From NCBI RefSeq assembly GCF_902833145.1, contig NZ_CADFEN010000006.1, forward strand, positions 1 through 64,000: a stretch of DNA of 64,000 nt. Direction: 5' to 3'. Shown here piece by piece: positions 1 to 9,046 of the stretch (the first letter of the stretch is position 1; every line of letters begins with the position of its first letter). The stretch is from Burkholderia sp. BCC0506. GTDB taxonomy: Bacteria > Pseudomonadota > Gammaproteobacteria > Burkholderiales > Burkholderiaceae. The translations under genes and the position numbers were made by a program. Below the pieces are notes generated by a model, which was not told where the DNA came from, ran no database searches, and was given only the letters and a program-made list of their open reading frames with translations.

Positions 1-177
1 GACTGGAACATCAGCCTGTTCCACTACCGCAACCAGGGCGCGGACTACAGCTCGATCCTCGTCGGGCTGCAGGTGCCGCAGGCCGATCGCGCCGAATTCG
101 AACGCTTCCTCGCGGCGCTCGGCTATCCGTATGTCGAAGAGAGCGCCAACCCGGCTTACCGCCTCTTCCTGTCGTAA
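1..177 (+). CDS. ilvA: threonine ammonia-lyase, C-terminal fragment (cut by window edge)
   Basis: Only the last 58 codons are present, ending at TAA 175-177. The peptide (FHYRNQGADYSSILVGLQVP...) matches the C-terminal ACT-like regulatory region of biosynthetic threonine dehydratase, the PLP enzyme that makes 2-oxobutyrate for isoleucine synthesis and is inhibited by isoleucine through this domain. The catalytic half lies upstream of the window. queF begins 17 bases downstream on the same strand, so the two may be co-transcribed. The identification rests on a short but characteristic stretch. Confidence 0.85.
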   Translation, partial: DWNISLFHYRNQGADYSSILVGLQVPQADRAEFERFLAALGYPYVEESANPAYRLFLS

Positions 178-194
178 AGTAAAGGCGATACACG

Positions 195-1025
195 ATGAAT
201 CCCGAACATTCCCCGCTCGGCAAGGCCACCGTCTACGCGACGCAGTACGACGCGTCGCTGCTGTTCCCGATTCCACGCGCCGGCGCGCGCGAGCAGCTCG
301 GCATCACGTCGGCGCTGCCGTTCTTCGGCACCGACATCTGGAACGCGTACGAGCTGTCGTGGCTCAACGCGCGCGGCAAGCCGCAGGTCGCGATCGCGAC
401 GTTCTACGTGCCGGCCGAATCGCCGAACATCGTCGAATCGAAATCGTTCAAGCTGTATCTCGGCTCGTTCGCGCAATCGAAGTTCGACTCGGTCGACGCG
501 GTGCGCGACGTGCTCAAGCGCGACGTGTCGGCCGCGTGCGGCGCGAGCGTGTCGGTTCAACTGGTGTCGCCGCACGATTTCGCCAAGCTCGAGATGGACG
601 AGCTCGACGGGCTGTCGCTCGATCGCCTCGACCTCGACGCCGACGTGTACGAACCCGATCCGTCGCTGCTGTCGGCGGCCGACGGCGAGAACGAAGCGCC
701 GGTCGAGGAGACGCTCGTGTCCGACCTGCTGCGCTCGAACTGCCCGGTCACCGGCCAGCCCGACTGGGGTAGCGTGCAGATCCACTACGTCGGGCCGCAG
801 ATCGATCATGCGGGCCTGCTGCGCTACATCATCTCGTTCCGCAATCACACGGGTTTTCACGAGCAGTGCGTCGAGCGGATCTTTCTGGACATCCTGCATC
901 GCTGCAAGCCTGTGAAGCTCGCGGTGTATGCGCGCTACACGCGCCGCGGCGGGCTCGACATCAACCCGTTCCGCACGAACTACAACCAGCCGATGCCGGA
1001 TAACGCGCGGACGGCGCGGCAGTAA
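195..1025 (+). CDS. queF: NADPH-dependent 7-cyano-7-deazaguanine (preQ0) reductase QueF
   Basis: 276 aa, the length of the long bimodular QueF found in proteobacteria. It reduces preQ0 to preQ1 in the queuosine tRNA modification pathway. The C-terminal half carries the active-site segment [12 protein letters not shown], with the nucleophilic cysteine near residue 183 and the conserved aspartate near 190. The downstream [13 protein letters not shown] supplies the substrate-binding glutamate. The ATG is preceded by AAAGGCGA, a modest ribosome binding site. A strong intrinsic terminator follows at 1087. No other queuosine gene is adjacent and no preQ1 riboswitch is visible in the 17-base gap upstream. 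Confidence 0.95.
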   Translation: MNPEHSPLGKATVYATQYDASLLFPIPRAGAREQLGITSALPFFGTDIWNAYELSWLNARGKPQVAIATFYVPAESPNIVESKSFKLYLGSFAQSKFDSVDAVRDVLKRDVSAACGASVSVQLVSPHDFAKLEMDELDGLSLDRLDLDADVYEPDPSLLSAADGENEAPVEETLVSDLLRSNCPVTGQPDWGSVQIHYVGPQIDHAGLLRYIISFRNHTGFHEQCVERIFLDILHRCKPVKLAVYARYTRRGGLDINPFRTNYNQPMPDNARTARQ

Positions 1026-1086
1026 CAGCAGCGGGTGGCGGCCGCGCTTCGCAGTTGGCGACACGCGGCCGCCACCCGAGACCACA

Positions 1087-1122
1087 CAGCCCGACCGGAT
1101 TCAACCGGCCGGGCTGTTTTTT
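1087..1122 (+). terminator. intrinsic terminator after queF
   Basis: CAGCCCG-A-CCGG, six-base loop, CCGG-C-CGGGCTG, followed by TTTTTTATT. The stem is interrupted by one base on each side. It ends the ilvA-queF transcript about 60 bases after the queF stop codon. Confidence 0.9.
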
Positions 1123-1152
1123 ATTGCTCGGGGAAACGCGGGCGGCCGGCGG

Positions 1153-1572
1153 TCACCCGCTCACCGGCCGCTCCGGCAGGATCTCCACCAGGCGCAACAG
1201 GTAACCGTCGGGATCCTGCACCAGCATCTCGATCTGGCCATGCTCGATCTCGTCCTGCCGATACCAGGATGTGCACGGCTCGACGAACAGCATCACGTCC
1301 GCGGCCCAGATCCTGTCGAGGATGGGGGCGAGCGCATCGACCTCGACCTGAAGATTGATCCCGCGCCCGAACGGCGGCTCCAGCGGGCCGGTCAGCCAGC
1401 CCTCCGGGCTGTACTGCTCGAGCATCAACTGGGCCCGCCCGAATTCAAGATAGACGAACCCGTCTTCCGGACGCTCGAAGCGAATCCGGAATCCCAGCAC
1501 GTCACGATAAAAGCGAACGCTTCCGGCAAGATCCGAGCAGATCAGCTCCGGCACCAGTGCGGCCCATTCCAT
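1153..1572 (-). CDS. VOC-superfamily (glyoxalase/bleomycin-resistance-like) protein
   Basis: 139 aa. It has the two beta-alpha-beta-beta-beta repeats of the vicinal oxygen chelate fold: an N-terminal half with LVPELICSDLAGSVRFYRDVLGF and a C-terminal half ending HGQIEMLVQDPDGYLLRLVE, which holds the usual metal-ligand glutamate of the fold. Start ATG at 1572 has AGGGAAC upstream. The length and single-domain layout fit small bleomycin-resistance-like or dioxygenase-like members. The actual substrate cannot be read from the sequence, and no linked pathway gene suggests one. Confidence 0.8.
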   Translation of the reverse strand: MEWAALVPELICSDLAGSVRFYRDVLGFRIRFERPEDGFVYLEFGRAQLMLEQYSPEGWLTGPLEPPFGRGINLQVEVDALAPILDRIWAADVMLFVEPCTSWYRQDEIEHGQIEMLVQDPDGYLLRLVEILPERPVSG

Positions 1573-1683
1573 GAAGTTCCCTGCGTAAGATCATGCGGCA
1601 CATTACATGAACAGGCAGGTGGCGTTGCGACGGTTACCACCTCGGGCACGCCACCCAGCGGCCGACCGGTGCCCAGTACGTGA

Positions 1684-1721
1684 CAAAACGGGCCCGGCGC
1701 ACGTGGATGCGCCGGGCCCGT
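1684..1721 (-). terminator. intrinsic terminator for the ridA-end of the minus-strand cluster
   Basis: A perfect 13-bp stem (ACGGGCCCGGCGC, 8-base loop, exact complement at 1709-1721) followed on the minus strand by TTTTGTCAC. It lies 26 bases beyond the RidA stop codon and would end the rpiR/deacylase/RidA transcript. The stem is symmetric, but only the minus strand has a T run. Confidence 0.85.
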
Positions 1722-1746
1722 TGCGTAGCGGCTCGCCCTCGCCGCG

Positions 1747-2133
1747 TTACTTCACCGGCGGCTTGTAAGCGATGCAATCGACCTCGACCTTGCAGTCGAT
1801 GACCATGCTCGACTGCACGCACGCGCGGGCCGGCGGGTTCTCGCCGAAGTACGACACGAACACCTTGTTGAACGACGCGAAATCGCGTGCGTCGTCGAGC
1901 CACACGCCGCATCGCACGACGTGTTCGAGACCGTAGCCGGCTTCCTTCAGGATCGCGATCACGTTCTCGATCGCCTGCTTCGACTGCGTGACGATCCCGC
2001 CTTCGACGACCTCGCCGTTCGCCATCGGCGTCTGGCCCGACACGTACAGCCAGCCGTCGGCCTCGACCGCACGTGCAAACGGCATCACCTGGCCGCCAGT
2101 CCCCTTCGCTTCGCCTACGCCATATCGCTTCAT
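1747..2133 (-). CDS. RidA family reactive-intermediate deaminase
   Basis: 128 aa from the ATG at 2133, chosen because GAGGAG sits seven bases upstream; an upstream in-frame start at 2148 lacks this. It has the YjgF/YER057c/UK114 trimeric fold: an N-terminal LYVSGQTP motif, central HVVRCGVWLDD, and the arginine-containing PARACVQS segment near the C terminus that binds the carboxylate of 2-aminoacrylate or imine intermediates. RidA proteins hydrolyse reactive enamines/imines released by PLP enzymes. Position downstream of a D-amino-acid deacylase and close to a PLP-type D-amino-acid enzyme suggests it clears imines made during D-amino-acid breakdown. Confidence 0.88.
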   Translation of the reverse strand: MKRYGVGEAKGTGGQVMPFARAVEADGWLYVSGQTPMANGEVVEGGIVTQSKQAIENVIAILKEAGYGLEHVVRCGVWLDDARDFASFNKVFVSYFGENPPARACVQSSMVIDCKVEVDCIAYKPPVK

Positions 2134-2208
2134 CGTTTCACTCCTCACATTTCGGTTACGGATGCGCGTGCCGACTGCGGCGCGCGCGGAAGATCGGAAC
2201 GCGCGCGT

Positions 2209-3690
2209 TCAGAACGCCGCGTCGGCACTGGCCGGCACACGCTCGCCGCGCGCAACGAAACCGCCGGCGCGCTCGCCGGTCGGCTGGCCGTTTTCGTAAG
2301 TCAGCACGCCGTTCACCCACACGGCGTCGATCCCGTGCGCGGGCTGTTGCGGCTTCTCGAACGTCGCGGCATCGATCACCCGCGCCGGATCGAACAGCAC
2401 GAGATCCGCGTGGTAGCCGACATGCACTTCGCCGCGCTTCGCGATCCCGTAGCGGCGCGCGGACAGCGACGTCATCTTGCGGATCGCCTCCTCGAGCGGC
2501 AGCAGGTTGGTGTCGCGCACGTAATGCCCGAGCACGCGCGGGAACGCGCCCCACAGCCGCGGATGCGGCAGCGGATCGTTCGGCAGGCCGTCGGAGCCGA
2601 CCATCGTCGCCGGATGCGACAGGATCCGGCGCACGTCGTCCTCGGACATGTTGTGGTACACCGCGCCCGCCGGCCGGATGCGCTGCGCGGCCTCCTGCTC
2701 GGTCACGCCCCAGTCGGCCGCGATCGTCTTCAGCAGCTTGCCCGCGACTTCCGGATGCGGCTCCGACCACGTGATCGTGATGTCGATGTCGCCCGTCACC
2801 TGCTTCAGGTCGAGCGTCGACGAGCTGCGGCTGTACGGATAGCAGTCGCAGCCGACCGGCTGGTAGCGGCGCGCGCCTTCGAGCGACGCGAGCACCTCGG
2901 TGCTGCGCCCCCAGTTCGACGGACCCGCGCACTTCAGGTGCGAGATCACGACCGGCACCTGCGCGTGGCGGCCGACGCGATAGGCCTCGTCCATCGCGTC
3001 GAGGATCGCGTCGAACTCGGTGCGCATGTGCGTCGTATACAGCGCGCCGGCTTTGGCGAGCGGCTCGGCGAGCGCCATCACCTCCTCGGTCGGCGCCGCG
3101 AACGCGGAGCCGTACGCGAGGCCCGACGACAGACCGAGCGCGCCGTTCGCGAGCGCCTCCTCGAGCTGCGCGCGCATGCCGGCGATCTCGCCGTCGGTCG
3201 CCGCGCGGTCGAGCCGGTCCATCTGGTTGTTGCGCAGCGCCGTATGGCCGACGAGCGCCGCGACGTTCACGGCCGGGCGCGCATCGTTGACGGCCGCGAC
3301 GTAAGCGGCGAAGGTCGGGTACCGGAACGCGCCGCGCTCGCCGAGCAGGTTCATCGGGTCGGGCGGGTCGCCCGCGAGCGTCACCGGCGACGCGCTGATC
3401 CCGCAGTTGCCGACGATCACGGTCGTCACGCCCTGCGAGATCTTCGGGATCATCTCCGGCGCACGGATCACGTGCGTGTCGTCGTGGGTGTGCACGTCGA
3501 CGAAACCCGGCGCGAGCGCACGGCCATTCGCGTCGACGACGTTCTCGGCGAGCCAGTTCGACAGGTTGCCGATCGCCGCGATCAGGCCGTTGCGGATCGC
3601 GACGTCGCGCGTGACGGGCGGTGCGCCGGTGCCGTCGTACAACTGCGCGCCGACGATCAACGTATCGGCCGCTTCGGGATGCGAATGCAT
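2209..3690 (-). CDS. N-acyl-D-amino-acid deacylase (D-aminoacylase), amidohydrolase superfamily
   Basis: 493 aa. It hydrolyses N-acyl-D-amino acids to the free D-amino acid and a carboxylate. Metal-site motifs are present in order: DVHTHDDTH near residue 70, GNCG near 95 (the bridging cysteine of D-aminoacylases), VISHLK near 220, and MVGSDG near 365 with the catalytic aspartate. The C terminus returns to the small beta-sandwich (GYHADLVLFDP, VWVNGV). Start ATG 3690 has TAGGAG seven bases upstream. The gene begins two bases after the RpiR regulator stop codon, so both are one transcription unit with RidA. Confidence 0.93.
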   Translation of the reverse strand: MHSHPEAADTLIVGAQLYDGTGAPPVTRDVAIRNGLIAAIGNLSNWLAENVVDANGRALAPGFVDVHTHDDTHVIRAPEMIPKISQGVTTVIVGNCGISASPVTLAGDPPDPMNLLGERGAFRYPTFAAYVAAVNDARPAVNVAALVGHTALRNNQMDRLDRAATDGEIAGMRAQLEEALANGALGLSSGLAYGSAFAAPTEEVMALAEPLAKAGALYTTHMRTEFDAILDAMDEAYRVGRHAQVPVVISHLKCAGPSNWGRSTEVLASLEGARRYQPVGCDCYPYSRSSSTLDLKQVTGDIDITITWSEPHPEVAGKLLKTIAADWGVTEQEAAQRIRPAGAVYHNMSEDDVRRILSHPATMVGSDGLPNDPLPHPRLWGAFPRVLGHYVRDTNLLPLEEAIRKMTSLSARRYGIAKRGEVHVGYHADLVLFDPARVIDAATFEKPQQPAHGIDAVWVNGVLTYENGQPTGERAGGFVARGERVPASADAAF

Positions 3691-3692
3691 GG

Positions 3693-4631
3693 TCAGTCTC
3701 CTACCGGTTGACGGTCTCCGCCGCCGCGGTGCGCATCGAGCGCGTGTTTGATGCGGCGCAGCGATTCCCGGCCCGCATCGCCGAGCCGCAACGCGACGCC
3801 GGTGACGAGCACGTCGATCGCCATCATCATCGCGTAGCGCGATGTCGAAGGCTTGTAGATGAAATCGGTTTCGAACGCGACGACGGGAATCAGATGGTCG
3901 GCGAGCGTCGCGAGCGGCGACGCCGGCGCGGTGATCGCGATCAGCTTCGCGCCGTAGCGCTTCGCGAGCCGGCAGTTCTCCAGCAGCTCGGGCACGCGCC
4001 CGCTCACCGACAACGCGACGACGACGGTGTCGCCCGACAGCGTCGCCGCCACCATCCGCTGCAGCAAGCTGTCCTGGTAGCTCGCGACCGGCCGGCCGAA
4101 CCGCACGAGCCGGAAGCGCAGCTCGTCGGCAAGCGCGGTCGAGCCGCCGCCCTGCCCGTACACGTAGGTCATCTTCGCGCCGGCGAGCAGGTCGGCCGCC
4201 GCGTCGAACGACGTGTTGCGCAACAGCTGGTGGTTGTGCGCAAGCGCCACGCGGATCTCGTCGTAGACCATCGACGCGGGGCTCGTGTCGTCGGCCGGCG
4301 CGTCGTCGGACGGCACCAGAAAGCGCTGGCCGACAGCCGCCGCCTGTGCGACGAGCACCTTCAGTTCGCGCACGTCGCGGCAGCCGACGGCCTTCGCGAA
4401 ACGCGTGACCGTCGCGACGCTGACCTCCGCGTCGCGCGCAAGCGCGCCGATGCTCGCATGCGCGGCGCGCGCCAGATCGGCGAGGATGAACGCGGCGACC
4501 TTGCGCTCGGCCTCGCGCAGCTCGGGCGCGCATTCGGCGATCCGCGCGACGATGTCGAGGACCGGCGGGGCGGCCTGAGCCGGATGAGGCTCGGCGGCGG
4601 ACGGACTGGGCGGGGAAGCGGGCGTATTCAT
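3693..4631 (-). CDS. RpiR family transcriptional regulator (HTH_6 plus SIS domain)
   Basis: 312 aa. The first ~30 residues are proline/alanine-rich. An RpiR helix-turn-helix follows (IGALARDAEVSVATVTRFAKAVGC, about residues 55-80), then a SIS sugar/ligand-binding domain around residues 125-260 (VYGQGGGSTALADELRFRL, VVALSVSGRVPELLENC). It is transcribed ahead of the D-aminoacylase gene and divergently from the PLP enzyme at 4751. A perfect inverted repeat lies 24 bases upstream of its start codon, the expected operator position. Inducer unknown; an N-acyl-D-amino acid or D-amino acid is inferred from context. Confidence 0.9.
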   Translation of the reverse strand: MNTPASPPSPSAAEPHPAQAAPPVLDIVARIAECAPELREAERKVAAFILADLARAAHASIGALARDAEVSVATVTRFAKAVGCRDVRELKVLVAQAAAVGQRFLVPSDDAPADDTSPASMVYDEIRVALAHNHQLLRNTSFDAAADLLAGAKMTYVYGQGGGSTALADELRFRLVRFGRPVASYQDSLLQRMVAATLSGDTVVVALSVSGRVPELLENCRLAKRYGAKLIAITAPASPLATLADHLIPVVAFETDFIYKPSTSRYAMMMAIDVLVTGVALRLGDAGRESLRRIKHALDAHRGGGDRQPVGD

Positions 4632-4654
4632 CTGCGGAAAAGGGTGCGAAGCGC

Positions 4655-4673
4655 GATGTTATTAAATAACATC
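4655..4673. promoter_or_regulatory. palindromic operator candidate between rpiR-type gene and D-amino-acid enzyme
   Basis: GATGTTATT-A-AATAACATC, a perfect 9-1-9 inverted repeat in an otherwise GC-rich region. It is the only such palindrome in the 119-base divergent gap. RpiR/HTH_6 dimers commonly bind AT-rich palindromes of this size. It could control both transcripts. Confidence 0.65.
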
Positions 4674-4750
4674 ACCGCGCCGATGCTACTTTCTGTACCA
4701 TCTGCATGTCAACTTCAGTGCAATGCATAGTGATGATGGAGCGGGATGAC

Positions 4751-6031
4751 ATGAAAGTTACAAACTATCAGGAAGCGACGATCGATCCGTTCGGCAAGGG
4801 CCTGGGCAATCTGCCGAGCGCGAGCGTGCCGCTCGGCGACGCGGGCCGGCTCGAATGGAACCTGCTCGCGGAAGACGTCAGCCTGCCGGCCGCCGTGCTT
4901 TACGCGGATCGCGTCGAGCACAACCTGAACTGGATGCAGGCGTTCGTGCAGCAATACGGCGTCAAGTTCGCACCGCACGGCAAGACGACGATGGCGCCGC
5001 AACTGTTCCGCCGCCAGCTCGACGCCGGCGCGTGGGGCATCACGCTCGCGACCGCGCACCAGACGCAGGCCGCGTATCACGGCGGCGTGCGGCGCGTGCT
5101 GCTCGCGAACCAGCTGGTCGGCCGCCAGAACATGACGATCGTCGCGGGGCTGCTGTCCGATCCCGATTTCGAATTCTTCTGTCTCGTCGATTCCGCGGAC
5201 AGCGTCGACCAGCTCGGTCGCTTCTTCGGCGACGCGAAGCGATCGCTGAACGTGCTGATCGAACTCGGCGTGCCGGGCGGCCGCGCGGGCGTGCGCGATG
5301 CCGCGCAGCGCGAGGCCGTGCTGGCCGCGATCGCGCGCTATCCGGACACGCTGAAGCTCGCCGGCATCGAACTCTATGAGGGCGTGCTGAAAGAGGAAGG
5401 CGAAATCCGCGCGTTCCTGCAGCAGGCCGTCGCGCTCACGCGCGAGCTGGCCGAAGCCGGCCGCTTCGCGCGCACGCCGGCGATCCTGTCCGGCGCCGGT
5501 TCGGCGTGGTACGACGTGGTCGCGGAAGAATTCAAGAAGGCGTCCGACGCGGGCTTCGCGGAAGTCGTGCTGCGCCCGGGCTGCTACCTGACGCACGATG
5601 TCGGCATCTACAAGAAGGCGCAGACCGACGTGTTCGCGCGCAACCCGATCGCCCGCTCGATGGGCGAAGGGCTGCTGCCGGCGCTGCAGCTGTGGGCGTA
5701 CGTGCAGTCGGTGCCGGAGGCCGATCGCGCGATCGTCGCGCTCGGCAAGCGCGATGCGGCGTTCGACGCGGGCCTGCCCGAGCCGGCGCGCCACTTCCGC
5801 CCGGGCCGCGACACCGCGCCGCGCGACGTCGCCGCCGCCGAAGGCTGGGCCGTCACCGGGATGATGGACCAGCACGCGTACCTGCAGATCCCGCCGGGCG
5901 CGGACGTGAAGGTCGGCGACATGGTCGCGTTCGACATCTCGCACCCGTGCCTGACGTTCGACAAATGGCGCCAGGTGCTCGTGCTCGATCCGCAGTTCCG
6001 CGTAACGGAAGTCGTCGAAACTTTCTTCTGA
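4751..6031 (+). CDS. D-serine deaminase-like PLP enzyme (DSD1/alanine racemase N-terminal fold)
   Basis: 426 aa from the ATG at 4751; further upstream ATGs belong to the leader and have no ribosome binding site, whereas GGAGCGGGATGAC precedes this one. The N-terminal TIM barrel carries the PLP lysine in [12 protein letters not shown] (about residue 75) and the usual LANQLV and GVPGGRAGV segments. The C-terminal D-serine dehydratase-like domain ends with [12 protein letters not shown], containing the conserved His and Cys of the zinc site. Members deaminate or process D-serine, D-threonine or related D-amino acids. Divergent from the RpiR/deacylase/RidA operon, so probably the step after deacylation. 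Confidence 0.85.
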   Translation: MKVTNYQEATIDPFGKGLGNLPSASVPLGDAGRLEWNLLAEDVSLPAAVLYADRVEHNLNWMQAFVQQYGVKFAPHGKTTMAPQLFRRQLDAGAWGITLATAHQTQAAYHGGVRRVLLANQLVGRQNMTIVAGLLSDPDFEFFCLVDSADSVDQLGRFFGDAKRSLNVLIELGVPGGRAGVRDAAQREAVLAAIARYPDTLKLAGIELYEGVLKEEGEIRAFLQQAVALTRELAEAGRFARTPAILSGAGSAWYDVVAEEFKKASDAGFAEVVLRPGCYLTHDVGIYKKAQTDVFARNPIARSMGEGLLPALQLWAYVQSVPEADRAIVALGKRDAAFDAGLPEPARHFRPGRDTAPRDVAAAEGWAVTGMMDQHAYLQIPPGADVKVGDMVAFDISHPCLTFDKWRQVLVLDPQFRVTEVVETFF

Positions 6032-6189
6032 CGCATGCCGCGCGCGATGCCGCCCTGCCGCTCGCGCGGGGCGGGGCGTCACGCGCGCTTCAATCTGCCG
6101 GAGTACACTGCGCTTTCGTCCTCGGGGCTCGTGTCGGCCGTCATGCGCGGCGCGACCGGGCCTTCAACGCTGCTTCACTGGAGAAAGCC

Positions 6190-6771
6190 ATGGCCGCGAA
6201 GAAGATCCTGTTCCTGACCGGCGATTTCGCCGAAGACTACGAAACGATGGTGCCGTTCCAGGCGCTGCAGGCCGTCGGCCACCACGTCGACGCGGTCTGC
6301 CCGGGCAAGCGCGCGGGCGACAAGATCAAGACGGCGATCCACGATTTCGAGGGCGACCAGACCTACACCGAGAAGCCCGGCCACCAGTTCACGCTGAATG
6401 CGGCATTCGACGACGTCGATGCGGCGCGCTACGACGCGCTCGCGATCGCGGGCGGCCGTGCGCCCGAATACCTGCGACTCGATCCGAAGGTGATCTCGCT
6501 CGTGCGCGAGTTCGCCGAAGCCGGCAAGCCGATCGCGGCGATCTGCCACGCGGCGCAACTGCTCGCGGCCGCCGACGTGATCCGCGGCAAGCGCATTTCG
6601 GCGTACCCGGCCTGCGCGCCCGAAGTGAAGCTCGCCGGTGGCGAATACGCGGACATCCCGGTCGACGCGGCCGTGACCGACGCGCCGTTCGTCACCGCGC
6701 CCGCGTGGCCCGCGCATCCGGCCTGGCTCGCGCAGTTCCTCGCGCTGCTCGGCACGCGCATCGAGCTGTAA
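6190..6771 (+). CDS. DJ-1/PfpI family protein
   Basis: 193 aa. Class I glutamine amidotransferase-like fold: [21 protein letters not shown] at the N terminus has the conserved glutamate, and the nucleophile elbow [10 protein letters not shown] places a cysteine and histidine near residues 118-119 (PfpI-type). Family members include glyoxalases, deglycase-like stress proteins and cysteine peptidases; specificity cannot be assigned here. The start ATG at 6190 lies after GGAGAAAGCC, a good ribosome binding site. It stands alone, converging on the MarR gene. Confidence 0.85.
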   Translation: MAAKKILFLTGDFAEDYETMVPFQALQAVGHHVDAVCPGKRAGDKIKTAIHDFEGDQTYTEKPGHQFTLNAAFDDVDAARYDALAIAGGRAPEYLRLDPKVISLVREFAEAGKPIAAICHAAQLLAAADVIRGKRISAYPACAPEVKLAGGEYADIPVDAAVTDAPFVTAPAWPAHPAWLAQFLALLGTRIEL

Positions 6772-6839
6772 ATGCGTCCTGGATCGGAATGAAATGAAGC
6801 GGCGGCCGGCGGCGGTGCCGTGCCGCCCGGCCCCGCATG

Positions 6840-7286
6840 TCAGCGCGCGACCGGCGTCGACCCGACGTCCGCGATCCGCGATTCCAGCATCGCGAGCGCA
6901 CCCGACAGTGCATTCAGCACGTCGTCCGGCAACTGCGCCATCGTCTGTTCGAGAAAAGCCTTGCGGCGCGGCAGGCACGCGTCGAACGCCGCGCGGCCTG
7001 CGTCCGTCAGCGTGACGTTGGTCACGCGGTTGTCGCGCGCGTCCGATTCGCGCTCGATCCAGCCGAGCGCGTCGAGCGACTTCAACTGGCGCGTGAGCGC
7101 GCCCGGATCGATGCGCAGCACTTCGACGAGCTTCTTCTGCGACGCATGCCCGTCCATCGTGTGGAGCGCGACCAGGATGCGCCAGCGCGGCATCGGCTGC
7201 CCGACGTGCGCCTCGAACGCGGTCATGAATGCGCGATACGTGCGTCCGAATTGCTGCAAGATCGCGACGCGGTCCTGTTCTTCCAT
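6840..7286 (-). CDS. MarR family transcriptional regulator
   Basis: 148 aa winged-helix protein. Core reads MPRWRILVALHTMDGHASQKKLVEVLRIDPGALTRQLKSLDALGWIERESD, with the wing in NRVTNVTLTDAGRAAF, as in MarR/EmrR repressors. ATG 7286 follows GGAAGAACAGG-like purines. It is the second gene after a DHA2 exporter (gap 57 bases, same strand), the usual arrangement in which the regulator represses its own exporter operon and responds to the exported drug or phenolic compound. Confidence 0.9.
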   Translation of the reverse strand: MEEQDRVAILQQFGRTYRAFMTAFEAHVGQPMPRWRILVALHTMDGHASQKKLVEVLRIDPGALTRQLKSLDALGWIERESDARDNRVTNVTLTDAGRAAFDACLPRRKAFLEQTMAQLPDDVLNALSGALAMLESRIADVGSTPVAR

Positions 7287-7343
7287 GCGCTGATTTCGTT
7301 CCGGTGAATCGTTGAGTCCTGAACCGCTCGATCGCCTGACCGG

Positions 7344-8939
7344 TCAGTCGGCCGCGACGTGCGGTTCGATCTTGTGCCGCAGCGCGATCGGCGGCACGCG
7401 ACGGCACTGCCACACCGACACCACGGCGACCACGGCCGCCATCGCGACGCCCAGGTGAATCGCGCCGACGAGCGATTCGCGGGCCGCCTCCAGCAGCAGC
7501 GCGCCATTATGCCCGGCACGCGTCAACTCCGCGACGAGACCGGCCTGCGCCGCGCGATCGATCAGGATCTGCGGATCGGCGAGCCGCGCGTGCCACTGCA
7601 GCGCCTGGTCGGCCGACAGCGCGTTGCGCACGCCGCTCGCATACATCTGGTTGACGAGCGTGCCCGTGAGCGCGGTGCCGATCATCCCGCCGACCATCCG
7701 CAGCGACTGCAGCAGCGCGGTCGCGATGCCGAGGTGCTCGCGGCCGGCCGTCTGCTGCGCGAACACGGTGAGATTCGGCAGCACGAAGCCGAGCCCGATG
7801 CCGCCCGCGACCATCAGCGTCATCAGCATCCAGGCCGGCGTCGTGTGGGTCGCCACGACGATGCCCGCGCACGCGAGCGCGAACAGCACGAAGCCGACGT
7901 GCAGCATCGCGTTCGGATTGCGAATGCGCGTGACGACGCGGCCGTTCATGATGCTGCCGATCGTGATGAACACGACGAGCGGCGTGATCACGAGCCCGGC
8001 CTCCTTCGGCGACATCCCGAAGCCGCCCTGGAACAGCAGCGGCGCGTAGAACAGCAGCGAGAACATCGAGAAGCCGGCGAGGATCGCGAGCACGAAGAGC
8101 GCGGACAGCGCGCGGTTGCCGAACATGTCGAACGGCAGAATCGGCTGCGCGCAGCGCTTCTCCCAGTGCCACAGGCCGACGCCCGCCGCGACCGCGACGA
8201 CGAGCAGCAGCGACGCCCAGCTCGCGACGCCGTACTTCGGCAGCCATTCGACGAACAGTTGCAGCGCGCCGAGCGACAGCGCGATCAGCAGCGCGCCCGG
8301 CCAGTCGAGCCGCATCTTGCGGTCGTGCTCGACATGCCGCAGGTGCGGCAGATAGCGCCACACGAAGATCAGCGACAGGATGCCGATCGGCAGGTTCACG
8401 TAGAACACCGAGCGCCAGCCGAACGACTGGGTCAGGAACCCGCCGAGCGACGGCCCGACCGCGTTCGCGATGCCGAACGCGGAGCTCATCAGCACCTGCC
8501 AGCGCAGCCGCACGACGGAATCCGGGAACAGATCGGGAATGCACGCGAACGCGGTGCCGACCAGCATCCCGCCGCCGATCCCCTGCAGCCCGCGCGCGAG
8601 CACGAGGGTCAGCATGTCGTTGGCCATCCCGCACAGCACCGACGCGCCGGTGAACACGACGATCGACGCGATCACGAACGGCTTGCGGCCGTAATAGTCG
8701 CCGAGCCGGCCGAAGATCGGCACCGTGATCACGGAACTGAGCAGGTACGAGGTCGCGACCCATGCGTACAGGTCGAAGCCGCGGAGTTCGGCGACGATGG
8801 TCGGCAGCGCGGTGCCGACGACCGTCTGGTCCAGCGCGACCAGCATGGTGACGAACGAGATCCCGATCATCGCGAGCAGCGATTCGCGGAACGGCAGGAC
8901 TTGCCCGCTCGAATGGTGGGCGGCAGTATGGACGGCCAT
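7344..8939 (-). CDS. MFS multidrug exporter, DHA2 (EmrB/QacA) family
   Basis: 531 aa from ATG 8939; a TTG at 8969 is a possible longer start. Fourteen predicted membrane segments in the EmrB/QacA pattern. Signature motifs are visible: motif D1 around ALDQTVVGTALPTI, motif A GRLGDYYGRKP in loop 2-3, and motif C GGFLTQSFGWRSVFYVNLPIG. It should export lipophilic compounds by proton antiport at the inner membrane. The MarR gene downstream points to substrate-induced control. No EmrA-type adaptor gene is adjacent. Confidence 0.88.
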   Translation of the reverse strand: MAVHTAAHHSSGQVLPFRESLLAMIGISFVTMLVALDQTVVGTALPTIVAELRGFDLYAWVATSYLLSSVITVPIFGRLGDYYGRKPFVIASIVVFTGASVLCGMANDMLTLVLARGLQGIGGGMLVGTAFACIPDLFPDSVVRLRWQVLMSSAFGIANAVGPSLGGFLTQSFGWRSVFYVNLPIGILSLIFVWRYLPHLRHVEHDRKMRLDWPGALLIALSLGALQLFVEWLPKYGVASWASLLLVVAVAAGVGLWHWEKRCAQPILPFDMFGNRALSALFVLAILAGFSMFSLLFYAPLLFQGGFGMSPKEAGLVITPLVVFITIGSIMNGRVVTRIRNPNAMLHVGFVLFALACAGIVVATHTTPAWMLMTLMVAGGIGLGFVLPNLTVFAQQTAGREHLGIATALLQSLRMVGGMIGTALTGTLVNQMYASGVRNALSADQALQWHARLADPQILIDRAAQAGLVAELTRAGHNGALLLEAARESLVGAIHLGVAMAAVVAVVSVWQCRRVPPIALRHKIEPHVAAD

Positions 8940-9046
8940 TTTTTGTCGATGCAACGTTTGCCGAGTCAAATGATCTCAAAATTCTAGCATGCCGGAGTAA
9001 TCTAGGCTGGCGACGGGTTCAGGGCCCGTGCACGCCAAGGAGAAAG

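Noticed and set aside
2209-4533. Extension of the D-aminoacylase frame upstream to 4533 as one fused protein
   Set aside because: The upstream part is a shadow of the RpiR gene; the enzyme homology starts at the ATG at 3690 with a good ribosome binding site.
8939-8990. MarR operator upstream of the exporter gene (TTTG-N6-CAAA)
   Set aside because: The symmetry is too short and imperfect to call; could still be tested by binding assays.
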